A stretch of 39,165 nt of DNA. Origin: Thiobacillus sp. Its GTDB lineage: Bacteria; Pseudomonadota; Gammaproteobacteria; Burkholderiales; Thiobacillaceae. The stretch spans positions 1 to 39,165 of the forward strand of contig JAUYCF010000086.1 of the NCBI GenBank assembly GCA_030692355.1, in the 5' to 3' direction. Position 1 is the stretch's first letter; every line of letters begins with the position of its first letter. Both the position numbers and the translations under genes were made by a program. The notes beneath the pieces were generated by a model, which saw nothing but the letters and a program-made list of their open reading frames with translations, searched no databases and was not told where the DNA came from. Below are positions 1-9,521 of the stretch, piece after piece.

Positions 1-20
1 GACAAACAGATTAGTAGGCG

Positions 21-716
21 CTAATGTACTGATAGCCAGCGCCGGGCGCGCAGCAGGCCGCGCAGTTGCTGCGCGGTGTCGAGCTTGTTGCGCTGCGCCG
101 CCTGCAGCAGCACCAGCCACAACTCGGCGGTGGCGTAGGCGTCGGCCAGTGCGCCGTGGCGCGCGTACACCGCAATGCCGAAATGCGCCAGCCAGTCGTC
201 AAGGTGGCGGCAGTGCGGCGCCGCGTCGGGAAACAGCAGCGGCGCTACCACGGCCGCGTCGAACCACGGTGCGTCAATCGACAGGCCCAGCTGTTCGCGC
301 GCGGCGCGCTGCAAAACCGTCTGGTCGAATGCCGCGTGGAAGGCGACCCGCGGCGCACCCTGGGCAAACTCCAGCCAATCGAGCAATGCCTCGTGCGGCG
401 CCCGGCCGGCGCGCTGCTCGCTGCCGCTGATGCCATGGATCAGGATGTTGGCGGCAGCGGTCGACTGCGCCTGCGTCAGCCCGACTTCCAGGCTGGCATC
501 GAGCGCGATGCGGCCGTGTTCGATGGCCACCGAACCAATCGCCAGCAGCGCATCGCGCTGCGCATCCAGTCCGCCGGTTTCGGTGTCGACCACGCACCAG
601 CGCAGGTCGGCAAGTGGCAGCTTGAGGTCGACCTTGTGCCGGATCAGCGCAGCGCAGCGTGCCCTGCTGGCGGCGTCCAGGGCGGGCAGCGCGCGTTTTG
701 CAAACGGCCAGATCAC
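21..716 (-). CDS. DnaQ-like 3'-5' exonuclease (DEDDh family)
   Basis: This 231-residue protein is a predicted cytoplasmic 3'-5' exonuclease of the DnaQ/RNase T fold. All five DEDDh residues are visible: D44 and E46 in VVDTETGG, D131 in HAAFD, and H187 and D192 in RHGALADAYATAEL. The fold uses two metal ions to remove nucleotides from DNA or RNA 3' ends; the substrate here is unknown. The start is GTG at 716, which overlaps the stop of the upstream DUF294 gene in a GTGA, so the two are probably translationally coupled. An exonuclease next to a cNMP/CBS/DUF294 protein is a recurrent proteobacterial pairing, often near acetate or cation symporters. The sequence does not support calling it the polymerase III epsilon subunit, because it lacks the polymerase-binding tail and lies in a different context. 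Confidence 0.85.
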   Translation of the reverse strand: MIWPFAKRALPALDAASRARCAALIRHKVDLKLPLADLRWCVVDTETGGLDAQRDALLAIGSVAIEHGRIALDASLEVGLTQAQSTAAANILIHGISGSEQRAGRAPHEALLDWLEFAQGAPRVAFHAAFDQTVLQRAAREQLGLSIDAPWFDAAVVAPLLFPDAAPHCRHLDDWLAHFGIAVYARHGALADAYATAELWLVLLQAAQRNKLDTAQQLRGLLRARRWLSVH

Positions 717-2602
717 AGCTGGTAATCCAGCGCCAGGCGCGCCTGCACCTTGCGCGCCTGGCGCAGGGCTTCCTTCAGGATGCGGCGGTCGAGGGGATTC
801 AGCGTATCGGGGTCGAGATGGTTGTCGGGGGTAATCCCGGTGCGCTGCTGCTCATGCTGGTGGCGCAGCCGCAGCAGTTGCAGGAAGTGAAACGCGCGGT
901 TCCAGTCGGCCAGCTCGGCGTCGGGAATGCGCAGCGCGGCCGTAGCAGCGCGCATGCGCTTGGCAGTGTTGGTCTGCGGGCTGCCGGACGCCAGCGCGAA
1001 AATGCGCGCGGCGTCGACAAACGGCGTCGCCCCGTTGAGCTTGAGGTCGATGGTGTGCGGGTGGGCGTGGTCGTCCGACAGCACGAAGTCGCGCACCAGT
1101 CCCAGCGGCGGGCGGTTGCGCAGGGCGTTGCCCGCCATCTGGTGCAGAAAGCGCGGGTTCTTTTGCGCGGCGCGGTTGAGCCAGGCACGCAGGTCGAGCG
1201 CCAGCGAAGCGTCGCCGGCCAGCGGACGAAAGTCGAAAAAGATGCTGGCGTTGAGCAGCGCATCGGGACTGCCGTGATCGATCCATTGCGTGAACTGCTG
1301 CTGCCAGCCGGCCGCCGACAGGCACCACTTCGGGTTGCTCGCCATGATGTCGCCGCGGCACAGCGGAAACCCGCAGGCGTCGAGCCGGTGGTTCACGCGC
1401 AGCGCAAATGCCAGCAGCGCATCGCGCCGGGCCTCGTCCGCCTCGGCGAAGATCAGCGCGTTGTCCTGGTCGGTGGCGAGCGTCTGTTCCATGCGCCCTT
1501 CCGACCCCAGCGCCAGCCAGCACCAGCGCAGCCCGGCGAGCGCGGCATCGGCCTCGCTTTCCAGCGCGATGATGCGCTCGGTGAGGCGGTCGTTGAGGCT
1601 GGAAATGATCGCGGTGAGGTTTTCCGCATCCATCCCCTGAGCCAGCAGGCTGTGCGCCAGGTCGCCGATGTCGAGTGCCAGCGCGGGCAGGCGGGCGGCG
1701 TCCTCGCTGCGCGCAATGGCCGAGGTGATGCCTTCCACCGACAGGCGGCGCAGGGCGAATACATCCTTTTCCGACACCACGCCGACCAGCTTCCCCTCCC
1801 TGACCAGCGGGATGTGGTGGATGCCCTGGCGCGCCATCAGCACCAGCGCATCCGCCACCGGCGCATCGACCGAAAGGGTCGCCGGGTTCGGCGTCATCAC
1901 GCTTGAAATAGGCGTGGCGAGCGACACCCCGGCCAGGGTCACGCGCGCCAGCACATCCTTCAGGGTGAGAATGCCGAGCGGCTGCCCGGCTGCGTCGGCC
2001 ACCACCACCGAGCCCACGCGCGCGGCCTCCATCGCCGCCAGCGCGTCGGCCAGCGGCGTCGCGGGCAGGGCCGATAGCGGCGTGCGCCGGACGAGACTTT
2101 CGAGCGGGCGCGAAAAGCGGCCTTCGTCGTCGAACGCCAGCGCGTATTCCGATTGCACCGCGCGCTGCGATTCCTCCAGCAGGCTGGCGATGCGGCGCGT
2201 GCAGAAATCGTTGAACTCGCTGCTCTTCGCCAGCAGCGCATGAAAATCGGCAGCCGGCAGCAGGTAGCAGAAGGTATCGGTTGCCGCGCTATAGCGGTTG
2301 GCGGCGCCGCGCCCGGCCAGCAGCGCGCCCAGCGGAAACATCTCGCCCATCGCCAGCTGCAGCACCGTATGCCCCTCGGCGGTGGCGCCTGCCACGGTGC
2401 CCTGCTTGACGATGAACAGGGAATCGGGCGGCGTGTCGGCAGGCGGCAGCAGCACCGCGTCGCGCGCGAAATAGGCCACCGACAGGCGCTGCACCAGCCA
2501 TAACAGATCGTCTTCCGCCATCGCCGAAAACGGCGCCTGCCGCCGCAATGCGTCAATGGTTGCGCGGTGCAGGCTGTTGGCGAGCGGCATAATATGGGTC
2601 AT
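713..2602 (-). CDS. cNMP-binding / CBS / DUF294 putative nucleotidyltransferase
   Basis: A 629-residue predicted cytoplasmic signalling protein. Domains in order: a cyclic-nucleotide-binding fold (about residues 15-135, with a LFIVKQGTV-type core), two CBS domains (about 170-300, typically adenine-nucleotide sensors), and a GlnD-like nucleotidyltransferase domain around GSEGRMEQTLATDQDNALIF, which has the paired acidic residues of the superfamily, followed by the DUF294 C-terminal domain. Its substrate is unknown; in GlnD the related domain uridylylates PII. I chose ATG at 2602 (MTHIMPLANS). The frame stays open upstream to TTG 2710, but those extra residues look non-coding and run into the divergent promoter region; an ATG at 2644 is also possible. 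Its stop overlaps the GTG of the exonuclease gene, which points to co-expression. Confidence 0.8.
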   Translation of the reverse strand: MTHIMPLANSLHRATIDALRRQAPFSAMAEDDLLWLVQRLSVAYFARDAVLLPPADTPPDSLFIVKQGTVAGATAEGHTVLQLAMGEMFPLGALLAGRGAANRYSAATDTFCYLLPAADFHALLAKSSEFNDFCTRRIASLLEESQRAVQSEYALAFDDEGRFSRPLESLVRRTPLSALPATPLADALAAMEAARVGSVVVADAAGQPLGILTLKDVLARVTLAGVSLATPISSVMTPNPATLSVDAPVADALVLMARQGIHHIPLVREGKLVGVVSEKDVFALRRLSVEGITSAIARSEDAARLPALALDIGDLAHSLLAQGMDAENLTAIISSLNDRLTERIIALESEADAALAGLRWCWLALGSEGRMEQTLATDQDNALIFAEADEARRDALLAFALRVNHRLDACGFPLCRGDIMASNPKWCLSAAGWQQQFTQWIDHGSPDALLNASIFFDFRPLAGDASLALDLRAWLNRAAQKNPRFLHQMAGNALRNRPPLGLVRDFVLSDDHAHPHTIDLKLNGATPFVDAARIFALASGSPQTNTAKRMRAATAALRIPDAELADWNRAFHFLQLLRLRHQHEQQRTGITPDNHLDPDTLNPLDRRILKEALRQARKVQARLALDYQL

Positions 2603-2759
2603 GGGCAGCTGGGGAACCGGTTTTTTCTGCAATTTACAGCGCATCCGCCCTAGTATGCAAAAATTGCCGGGCGCCGATCGCTTCGGTCGCCCCTGCACCC
2701 CCGAAACCAAAGCCTCATTGCCTGGTCAACACTTGTTGAAACCCAACCGCACATCGCTC

Positions 2760-3464
2760 ATGACCCAGACCAAGAAATCCAACCCGCTGCTCGAACTCCT
2801 GATCAACATCGTTATTCCTTCCGTCATCCTGATGAAGTTCAGCGGCGAACAGGACCTCGGCGCCGTCGGTGGGCTGCTGGTGGCGCTGGCGTTTCCGCTG
2901 GGCTGGGGCACATTCGAGCTGATCGGGCGCGGCAAGGTCAACCTTTTTTCCGTGCTCGGTCTGGTCAGCATTCTGCTCACCGGCGGCATCGGCCTGCTGC
3001 AGCTCGACACCCAGTGGCTGGCGGTGAAGGAAGCCGCGATCCCGGGCCTGATCGGCCTGGCGGTGCTGGTGTCCACCCGCACCCGCTACCCGCTGGTGAA
3101 AACCCTGCTCTACAACCCGACGCTGATCGATGTGGCGCGGGTGCAGCAGCATCTCGAGGCGCGCGGCACGGCGCGGGACTTCGAGGCGCGCCTGCAGAAC
3201 GCCACCTACATGCTCGGCGGCACCTTCTTCTTCTCCTCGGCGATGAACTATTTTCTCGCCACCTGGATCGTCACCAGCCCCGCCGGCAGCGAGGCGTTCA
3301 ATGCCGAACTCGGGCGACTGACCCTGTTGAGCTATCCGATGATCGCCCTGCCGTCGATGCTGATGATGATGGCGGCACTCTATTATCTCGGCCGTGCGAT
3401 GCGCGAACTGGCCGGGCTGAAACTGACGGAAGCCTTGAATACGGGCGATACCCACCCGCAATAA
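2760..3464 (+). CDS. VC0807-type integral membrane protein
   Basis: A 234-residue protein with about six hydrophobic segments, for example LLELLINIVIPSVILM near the N-terminus, LGLVSILLTGGIGLL in the middle and LPSMLMMMAALYYLG near the C-terminus. It resembles the VC0807 family of inner-membrane proteins, whose biochemical role is unknown. I chose the ATG at 2760 (MTQTKKSNPLL) because the first membrane helix follows a short basic stretch directly. The frame is open much further upstream, but that part overlaps the divergent DUF294 gene and lacks protein-like composition. No clear Shine-Dalgarno sequence precedes the chosen start, so the exact start is less certain than the gene. Confidence 0.72.
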   Translation: MTQTKKSNPLLELLINIVIPSVILMKFSGEQDLGAVGGLLVALAFPLGWGTFELIGRGKVNLFSVLGLVSILLTGGIGLLQLDTQWLAVKEAAIPGLIGLAVLVSTRTRYPLVKTLLYNPTLIDVARVQQHLEARGTARDFEARLQNATYMLGGTFFFSSAMNYFLATWIVTSPAGSEAFNAELGRLTLLSYPMIALPSMLMMMAALYYLGRAMRELAGLKLTEALNTGDTHPQ

Positions 3465-3566
3465 TTCCGGGCCACGACAATTCCGGGCAGCGCCGCCGTG
3501 GTTCAGCGCGCGCTTACGCGTGCCGCAAGCCGGTGCTCGGGTTCGCGTCCGAAAATCCACTCCGCC

Positions 3567-4967
3567 TCACTGCCAGCCGCCGCCCAGCACCTTGTACAGC
3601 GTCACCCGGTTGGCGGCATCGGCCAGGCGCACGCCGATCAGGTCAAGCTCGGCGGCATACAGCGTGCGCTGGGCGTCGAGCAGGCCCAGATAGCTGTCCA
3701 CCCCCCCCTTGTAGCGGGCTTCCGACAGGCGGAAGCCCGATCCGGTGGCCTCGACCAGCCGCCGGCGCGCATCGAGTTGCTCGGCCAGCGTGGCGCGCTC
3801 GGCGAGCGCGTCAGCCACTTCGCGGAACGCACGCTGGATCGCTTTCTCGTATTGCGCGACGTGGATGTCGCGCTGCACCTCGGCCACCTCAAGACTCGCC
3901 TTCAGACGACCCGCCTCGAAGATCGGGACGCGGATCTGCGGCATGAAGCTCCAGGTTCCGGAGCCGCCATCAAACAGGCCGCCGAGCGTGCTGCTCGCGC
4001 TGCCGGCGGCGGCTGTCAGGCTGATGCTGGGGAAGAAGGCTGCGCGTGCGGCGCCGATGCTGGCGTTGGCGGCACGCAGCGCGCGTTCGGCCTGCAGGAT
4101 GTCGGGGCGGCGGGTGAGCACCCCGGACGGTACGCCGGCCGGCAATTCGGCCACCGCGCTGATGCTGTCGGTGAGCGTGGCGGGCAGCAGCTCCGTGGGT
4201 ACCGGGGCGCCGACGATGAGGGCGAGCGCGTTCTCGTCCTGCGCAACGAAGCTGCGATAGCGGGCGGCATCGGCGCGCGCATTGTGCAGCAGGGTCTCTG
4301 CCTGGCGCAGGTCGAGCGCCGAAACCGCACCGGCTTCGAAAATGCGGCGAGTCAGGTCGTAGGACTTCTGCCGCGTTTCGTACGTGCTGCGTGCCAGCGC
4401 CAGGCGCTCGCGGTCGGCGGCGAGCGTCAGCCAGGTGTTGGCCACTTCGGCCACCAGACTGATCTGTGCGCTGCGGCGCGCCTCCTCGGTGCCGAGATAG
4501 GTTTCCAGCGCCTGGGCGTTGAGGCTGCGGATGCGGCCGAAGAAATCAAGCTCGTAGGCGGAGAAGCCGATGGTGGCGCTGTAGCTGCGGTTGACGCCTG
4601 CGTCGCCGCTCGGCGAGAGATCGGCCGGCAGGCGCTGCGCGTTCATGCCGCCGCTGGCGCCGACCGCGGGGAACAGGTCGGCGCGCTGGATGCGGTATTG
4701 CGCGCGGGCTTTCTCGATGTTGAGCGCGGCGACGCGCAGGTCGCGGTTGTTGGCGAGTGCCAGCGCGATTACCTCGCGCAATTGAGTATCGGCGAAGTAG
4801 TCGCGCCAGGCGATGGCGTCGGCCGGCGTCGTCTCGGTCGCGGCCTGGGCCGCGTTCGGGAAGCTCGCTGCTACCGGCGCCGCCGGGCGCTCGTACTGCG
4901 GAATCATCGTACAGCCGCTCGCCAGGCTGGCGGCGGCCAGTGCAAGGGTCGTGCGTAACGGGGTCAT
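3567..4967 (-). CDS. RND efflux outer-membrane lipoprotein (OprM/NodT family)
   Basis: A 466-residue TolC-like outer-membrane channel that forms the exit duct of the tripartite pump encoded just upstream. The N-terminus is a lipoprotein signal with lipobox LASGC, giving a lipidated Cys19. Two outer-membrane efflux repeats follow, rich in helical segments such as LNIEKARAQYRIQRADLFP and LLHNARADAARYRSF; the AFREVADALAER and GLLDAQRTLYAAELDLI stretches near the C-terminus are typical of OprM. The start is ATG 4967, overlapping the pump stop in TGATG and preceded by AGGAG eight bases away. The frame is also open upstream inside the pump gene, but that is a shadow. Expected substrates are hydrophobic drugs, dyes or solvents, inferred only from the family. 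Confidence 0.93.
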   Translation of the reverse strand: MTPLRTTLALAAASLASGCTMIPQYERPAAPVAASFPNAAQAATETTPADAIAWRDYFADTQLREVIALALANNRDLRVAALNIEKARAQYRIQRADLFPAVGASGGMNAQRLPADLSPSGDAGVNRSYSATIGFSAYELDFFGRIRSLNAQALETYLGTEEARRSAQISLVAEVANTWLTLAADRERLALARSTYETRQKSYDLTRRIFEAGAVSALDLRQAETLLHNARADAARYRSFVAQDENALALIVGAPVPTELLPATLTDSISAVAELPAGVPSGVLTRRPDILQAERALRAANASIGAARAAFFPSISLTAAAGSASSTLGGLFDGGSGTWSFMPQIRVPIFEAGRLKASLEVAEVQRDIHVAQYEKAIQRAFREVADALAERATLAEQLDARRRLVEATGSGFRLSEARYKGGVDSYLGLLDAQRTLYAAELDLIGVRLADAANRVTLYKVLGGGWQ

Positions 4968-7900
4968 CACTTGAGCTCCTGCGGGGCAGCGGCTTCCGCC
5001 TGCTGTTTGCCCCTGAAAATGCGCTTGATCACCACGTAGAACAGCGGGATGAAGAAGATGCCGATTGCGGTGCCGGCGATGGTGCCGCCGAGCACGCCGG
5101 TGCCCACCGCGTTCTGGGCGCCGGAGCCGGCGCCGGTGGCGATGGCCAGCGGCAGCACGCCGAATCCGAAGGCGAGTGAGGTCATCAGGATGGGGCGCAA
5201 ACGCATGCGCACCGCGGTCAGCGTGGCGGTGATCAGATCCTTGCCTTCCTGCTCCATCTGCGCCTTGGCGAATTCCACGATGAGGATCGCGTTCTTCGAC
5301 GACAGACCGATGGTGGCGAGCAGGGCGACCTGGAAATAGACGTCGTTCGACAGCCCACGGCTGGTCGCCGCCAGCACGGCGCCGACCACCCCGAGCGGCA
5401 CCACCAGCATGACGGCGAACGGCACCGACCAGCTTTCGTACAGCGCGGCCAGACAGAGGAATACCACCAGCAGCGACAGCGCATAGAGCGCCGGCGCCTG
5501 CGAGCCGCTGCGGCGCTCTTCGAACGAGGTGCCGGTCCATTCGTAGCCGATGCCGACCGGCAGCCTGGCGATGATTTCCTCGACCGCGGTCATCGCGTCA
5601 CCCGACGACAGGCCGGGCGCGGCCTGACCCTGCAACTCGACCGACGGCTGGCCGTTGAAGCGCTCCAGGCGCGGCGAGCCGTAGGTCCAGTGCGCCGTGG
5701 TGAACGCCGACAGCGGCACCATCTCGCCCTGCTTGTTGCGCACGTACCATTTGGCCAGATCCTCCGGCGTCATGCGCGCGTCGGCGTCGGCCTGCAGGTA
5801 CACCTTCTTGATGCGGCCGCGGTCGATGAAGTCGTTGACGTAGCTGCCGCCCCAGGCGGAGGCGAGCGTGTGGTTGATGTCCGCCACCGAGACACCGAGC
5901 GCGCCGGCCTTGGCGTGGTCGATGTCGAGCTGGTACTCGGCGACGTTTTCCTGGCCGTTCGGGCGTACGCCGACCAGGCGCTTGTCCTGCGATGCCATGC
6001 CGAGGAACTGGTTGCGCGCGCCGATCAGCGCGTCGTGACCAAGGCCGGCGCGGTCCTGCAGCTGCACGCTGAAGCCGCTCGCGGTGCCGAGTTCGAGCAC
6101 CGCCGGCGGCACGAAGGCGAACACCATCGCCTCCTTGATCTGCGAGAACGCGCCCATGGCCCGTCCGGCGATCGACTTCACGTCCTGTCCAGGTTCGCCG
6201 CGCTGGTCCCAGGGCTCGAGATTGACGAATCCGAGGCCCATGTTCTGGCCCTGGCCGGCGAAGCTGAAGCCGGCGGCGGTGAACACCGAGCGCACATTGC
6301 CCTTCTCGTTCTCGAGATACTGATGCTCGACCTTCTTAAGGACCTCGACGGTGCGCTCCTGGGTCGCGCCGGCCGGCAGGATGACCTGAGTGAACATCAC
6401 GCCCTGGTCCTCCTCCGGCAGGAAGGCAGTCGGCATGCGCGCGAACAGCAGCACCAGCACGCCGATGATCGCGAGATAGATCGCCAGGAAGCGCAGGCTG
6501 CGATTGAGGATCTTGCCGACCGCCGATTCGTAGCGCTGCGCGTTGCGCGCGAACATGCGGTTGAACCAGCCGAAGAAGCCGGAGAACCAGCCGCCTTCGC
6601 CATGGCCATGGCCTTTCTCGACCGGCTTCAGCATGGTGGCGCACAGCGCCGGCGTGAAAATGATCGCCACCAGCACCGACAGCGCCATCGCCGAAACGAT
6701 GGTGATCGAGAACTGACGGTAGATGACGCCGGTGGAGCCGCCGAAGAAGGCCATTGGCACGAACACTGCGGACAGCACCAGGCCGATGCCGATCAGCGCG
6801 CCGGTGATCTGGTCCATCGACTTCCGGGTCGCTTCCTTCGGCGACAGGCCCTCCTCGCGCATGATGCGCTCGACGTTTTCCACCACCACGATGGCGTCGT
6901 CGACCAGCAGGCCGATGGCCAGCACCAGACCGAACATGGTCAGCGTGTTGATCGAGAAACCGAACGCCGCCATCACGCCGAAAGTGCCGAGCAGCACCAC
7001 CGGCACCGCGATGGTCGGGATCAGGGTGGCACGGAAATTCTGCAGGAACAGATACATCACCAGGAACACCAGGATGATCGCCTCGACCAGCGTCTGCACC
7101 ACGTTCATGATGGAAATCCTGACGAAGGGCGTGGTGTCGAAAGGCACCACGGTCTCGACGCCGGCGGGGAAGTAGGGCTTCATTTCCTCGACTTTGGCGC
7201 GCACCGCTTCCGCGGTTTCGAGCGCGTTGGCGCCGGCGGCGAGCTTGATGCCGATGCCCGCCGCGGGCTGGCCGTTGAAGCGGCCGACGATGCCGTAGTT
7301 CTCGGCGCCGATCTCGATGCGGGCGACGTCCTTCAGCCGCACTTCCCCGCCCTGTGCCGAACTGCGCAGCAGGATCTGCTCGAATTCTTCGACCGTCTGC
7401 AGCCGGCTCTGGGCGGTGATCGACGCAGTGAAGCCCTGCCCCGCCACCGCCGGCGTGCCGCCGAGCTGGCCGGCCGAGATCTGGTTGTTCTGCGCCTGCA
7501 CCGCGGCCTGCACGTCGGCCGGCGTCAGCCGGTATTGATTCAGTTTTGCGGGGTCGAGCCAGATGCGCATGGCGTACTGGGCGCCGAACACCTGTACCTC
7601 GCCAACGCCGGTGACGCGCGACATCGGTTCCTGCACCGTGGAATTGATGAAGTCGGACAAATCGACCCGGCTCATGCTGCCGTCCCTGGAGACGAAGCCG
7701 ACGATCAGCAGGAAGTTGCGCGTCGACTTCACCACCTGCACGCCCTGCTGCTGCACTGCCAGCGGCAGCAGCGGCAGCGCGAGCTGCAGCTTGTTCTGCG
7801 TCTGCACCTGGGCGATGTCGGGGTCGGTGCCGGCGTCGAAGGTCAGCGTCACCGTGGCGCGGCCGTAGGAATCCGACTGCGAACTCATGTAGAGCAGGTT

Positions 7901-8119
7901 GTCGAGCCCGGTCAGCTTCTGCTCGATGACCTGGGTGACGGAGTCTTCCACCGTCTTCGCCGAGGCGCCGGGATAGCTGGCGTTGATGGCGATGGTGGGC
8001 GGCGCGATGGCCGGATACTGCGACACCGGCAGTGCGAGAATGGACAACACACCGGCGAGCATGATGACGATGGCGATGACCCACGCGAAGATGGGGCGGT
8101 CGATGAAGAAACGGGCCAC
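4967..8119 (-). CDS. RND multidrug efflux pump (AcrB/MexB, HAE1 family)
   Basis: A 1050-residue inner-membrane proton/drug antiporter, full length for the HAE1 family (AcrB is 1049). It begins with the hallmark [17 protein letters not shown]. The proton-relay Asp pair is present in [18 protein letters not shown] of TM4, and the C-terminal half keeps [17 protein letters not shown]. Two large periplasmic porter domains separate TM1-2 and TM7-8, as in AcrB. The start is GTG at 8119, with GAGGT six bases upstream. It lies 11 bp after the adaptor gene and overlaps the channel gene, so the three form one operon in the order adaptor-pump-channel. The divergent TetR gene is the likely local repressor. 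Confidence 0.96.
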   Translation of the reverse strand: MARFFIDRPIFAWVIAIVIMLAGVLSILALPVSQYPAIAPPTIAINASYPGASAKTVEDSVTQVIEQKLTGLDNLLYMSSQSDSYGRATVTLTFDAGTDPDIAQVQTQNKLQLALPLLPLAVQQQGVQVVKSTRNFLLIVGFVSRDGSMSRVDLSDFINSTVQEPMSRVTGVGEVQVFGAQYAMRIWLDPAKLNQYRLTPADVQAAVQAQNNQISAGQLGGTPAVAGQGFTASITAQSRLQTVEEFEQILLRSSAQGGEVRLKDVARIEIGAENYGIVGRFNGQPAAGIGIKLAAGANALETAEAVRAKVEEMKPYFPAGVETVVPFDTTPFVRISIMNVVQTLVEAIILVFLVMYLFLQNFRATLIPTIAVPVVLLGTFGVMAAFGFSINTLTMFGLVLAIGLLVDDAIVVVENVERIMREEGLSPKEATRKSMDQITGALIGIGLVLSAVFVPMAFFGGSTGVIYRQFSITIVSAMALSVLVAIIFTPALCATMLKPVEKGHGHGEGGWFSGFFGWFNRMFARNAQRYESAVGKILNRSLRFLAIYLAIIGVLVLLFARMPTAFLPEEDQGVMFTQVILPAGATQERTVEVLKKVEHQYLENEKGNVRSVFTAAGFSFAGQGQNMGLGFVNLEPWDQRGEPGQDVKSIAGRAMGAFSQIKEAMVFAFVPPAVLELGTASGFSVQLQDRAGLGHDALIGARNQFLGMASQDKRLVGVRPNGQENVAEYQLDIDHAKAGALGVSVADINHTLASAWGGSYVNDFIDRGRIKKVYLQADADARMTPEDLAKWYVRNKQGEMVPLSAFTTAHWTYGSPRLERFNGQPSVELQGQAAPGLSSGDAMTAVEEIIARLPVGIGYEWTGTSFEERRSGSQAPALYALSLLVVFLCLAALYESWSVPFAVMLVVPLGVVGAVLAATSRGLSNDVYFQVALLATIGLSSKNAILIVEFAKAQMEQEGKDLITATLTAVRMRLRPILMTSLAFGFGVLPLAIATGAGSGAQNAVGTGVLGGTIAGTAIGIFFIPLFYVVIKRIFRGKQQAEAAAPQELK

Positions 8120-8130
8120 GGTGCGTTACC

Positions 8131-9324
8131 TCATTTCGCCGCTGCGGGTGCGGCAGCGGGCGCGGCGGCAGCGCCGGCCTCCTGCGCCTGCACCGGGCTG
8201 CCCGGCCGCGCCTTCTGCAGGCCTTCGACGATGACGCGGTCGCCGGGAGCCAGCCCTTCGGTCACCACCCACTTGTCGCCGATCGACTGCCCGGTCTTGA
8301 TGATGCGCGGCTCGACCATGTTCCCGGCATTTACCACCATCGCCTGCCCCTCGCCGCGCGGCGTGCGGCTCACCGCCGCGTGCGGCACCAGAATGGCATC
8401 GTCCTGCGTGCCCTGGGTCAGGCGCGCGCGCACATACATGCCGGGCAGCAGTTCGCCCCCGGGGTTGGGGAACACCGCGCGCAGCGTGACGCTGCCGGTG
8501 CCTTCGTCGACCGTCACTTCGGAAAAAGCCAGCTTGCCCTCGGCACCGTAGACGCTGCCGTCTTCCAGCACCAACTGAACCGGCACGGCATTACCGGCGG
8601 CGCGCTGCAGCCTGCCGGATTCAAGATCGCGCCGCATGCGCAGCATGTCGGCGCTGGACTGGGTCAGGTCGACATAGATCGGGTCGAGCTTCTGCACGGT
8701 GGCCAGTGCGTCGGCCTGGTTGGCGGTGACCAGCGCCCCCGGCGTCACCGCCGAGCGGCTGATGCGGCCCGCGATCGGCGAGGTGACGCGGGTGTAGCCG
8801 AGATCGATCCGCGTCCTGTCGAGCGCGGCCCTGGCGGCGCCGACATCGGCCTGCGCCTGCTTCAGCGCAGCATCCGCTTCGTCGTTGGCCTGCTTGCTCA
8901 CCGCCTCGATCTTCACCAGCTCGGCGTAGCGCCCGGCCTTCAGCCGCGCCGCGTACTGATTCGCTTCGGCACGCGCCAGATTGGCCTGCGCACTGTCGAA
9001 GGCCGCCTGATAGATGGCGGGGTCGATCCGGTACAGCACCTGCCCCGCCTTGACCTCGCTGCCTTCCTTGAACAGGCGTTCCTTGACGATGCCGGTCACC
9101 TGCGGACGCAGTTCGGCAATCTGATAAGGTGAAGTGCGGCCGGGCAGTTCGGAGGCCACGGAAACGGACTCGGTCCGCACCGTCATCACCGTGACGGCCG
9201 GTGCGCCCGACCCGCCCGCGCCCGGTCCGGGCGGCGTTTCCTTGCCCCCGCAGGCGGCAAGCAGGAAGGCACCCGCCAGCGCGAGGCCCAGCGGGATGAA
9301 AGGCAGGTTGCGGGGAGTCTGCAT
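8131..9324 (-). CDS. RND efflux periplasmic adaptor (AcrA/MexA family)
   Basis: A 397-residue membrane-fusion lipoprotein that bridges the pump and the outer-membrane channel. The signal peptide ends in lipobox LLAAC, giving lipidated Cys25, followed by a Gly/Pro-rich linker. The body shows the usual order: a lipoyl half (GIVKERLFKEGSEVKAGQVL), an alpha-hairpin with Ala/Gln-rich helices (SAQANLARAEANQYAARLKA), the second lipoyl half (TRVTSPIAGRISRS), a beta-barrel and a membrane-proximal domain. The last about 20 residues are an Ala/Pro-rich tail. Its ATG at 9324 is preceded by AAAGG. As first gene of the efflux operon it is transcribed from the 197-bp divergent region shared with the TetR gene. 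Confidence 0.94.
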   Translation of the reverse strand: MQTPRNLPFIPLGLALAGAFLLAACGGKETPPGPGAGGSGAPAVTVMTVRTESVSVASELPGRTSPYQIAELRPQVTGIVKERLFKEGSEVKAGQVLYRIDPAIYQAAFDSAQANLARAEANQYAARLKAGRYAELVKIEAVSKQANDEADAALKQAQADVGAARAALDRTRIDLGYTRVTSPIAGRISRSAVTPGALVTANQADALATVQKLDPIYVDLTQSSADMLRMRRDLESGRLQRAAGNAVPVQLVLEDGSVYGAEGKLAFSEVTVDEGTGSVTLRAVFPNPGGELLPGMYVRARLTQGTQDDAILVPHAAVSRTPRGEGQAMVVNAGNMVEPRIIKTGQSIGDKWVVTEGLAPGDRVIVEGLQKARPGSPVQAQEAGAAAAPAAAPAAAK

Positions 9325-9401
9325 GGTTGACCTTTTAACTTTTAAAATGGCACGGCCAGCAACCCGCGTGGGCGGCCGGCCAATGCCATGAATTTAGAAC
9401 C

Positions 9402-9422
9402 GTTCGATAAACGGAATCGAAC
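9402..9422. promoter_or_regulatory. Inverted repeat GTTCGAT-N7-ATCGAAC, candidate TetR operator
   Basis: Perfect 7-bp inverted arms with a 7-bp spacer (21 bp in total) lie between the divergent adaptor and TetR genes. Size and position fit an operator for the adjacent TetR-family repressor. Binding is inferred. Confidence 0.45.
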
Positions 9423-9430
9423 ATCCAAAC

Positions 9431-9450
9431 TAGAATGAACGTTCAATCTA
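9431..9450. promoter_or_regulatory. 20-bp palindrome centred on TGAACGTTCA, candidate TetR operator
   Basis: The central 10 bp (9436-9445) form a perfect palindrome. The flanks TAGA and TCTA extend it to 20 bp with one mismatched pair. It lies in the divergent efflux/tetR promoter region and is the strongest operator candidate there. The GAAC/GTTC half-site core also occurs in the 9402-9422 repeat, which suggests one protein may bind both. Confidence 0.55.
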
Positions 9451-9521
9451 TATTAGAATTCGGTCAATTGCAAGATTTGCTGCTTGCAAACATCACTTGG
9501 ACACCCTGACCGGAGGTAGAC

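Larger units (their letters stand above)
9325..9521. promoter_or_regulatory. Divergent promoter region of the efflux operon and tetR
   Basis: This 197-bp AT-rich spacer separates the leftward efflux operon from the rightward TetR gene. It holds two palindromic elements, listed separately, that are good operator candidates. No convincing full -35/-10 pair was assigned on either strand, so promoter positions are left open. Confidence 0.6.

Noticed and set aside
659..1906. A long plus-strand frame opposite the exonuclease and DUF294 genes
   Set aside because: Same antisense effect; the minus-strand genes have clear domains and coupled starts and stops.
2603..2710. N-terminal extension of the DUF294 protein to TTG 2710
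   Set aside because: The extra residues are low-similarity and cross the divergent promoter region.
5690..8551. A very long open frame on the plus strand opposite the RND pump and adaptor
   Set aside because: It is the antisense shadow of GC-rich codons in two certain genes; the peptide is rich in His, Arg, Asp and Gly with no recognisable domain.
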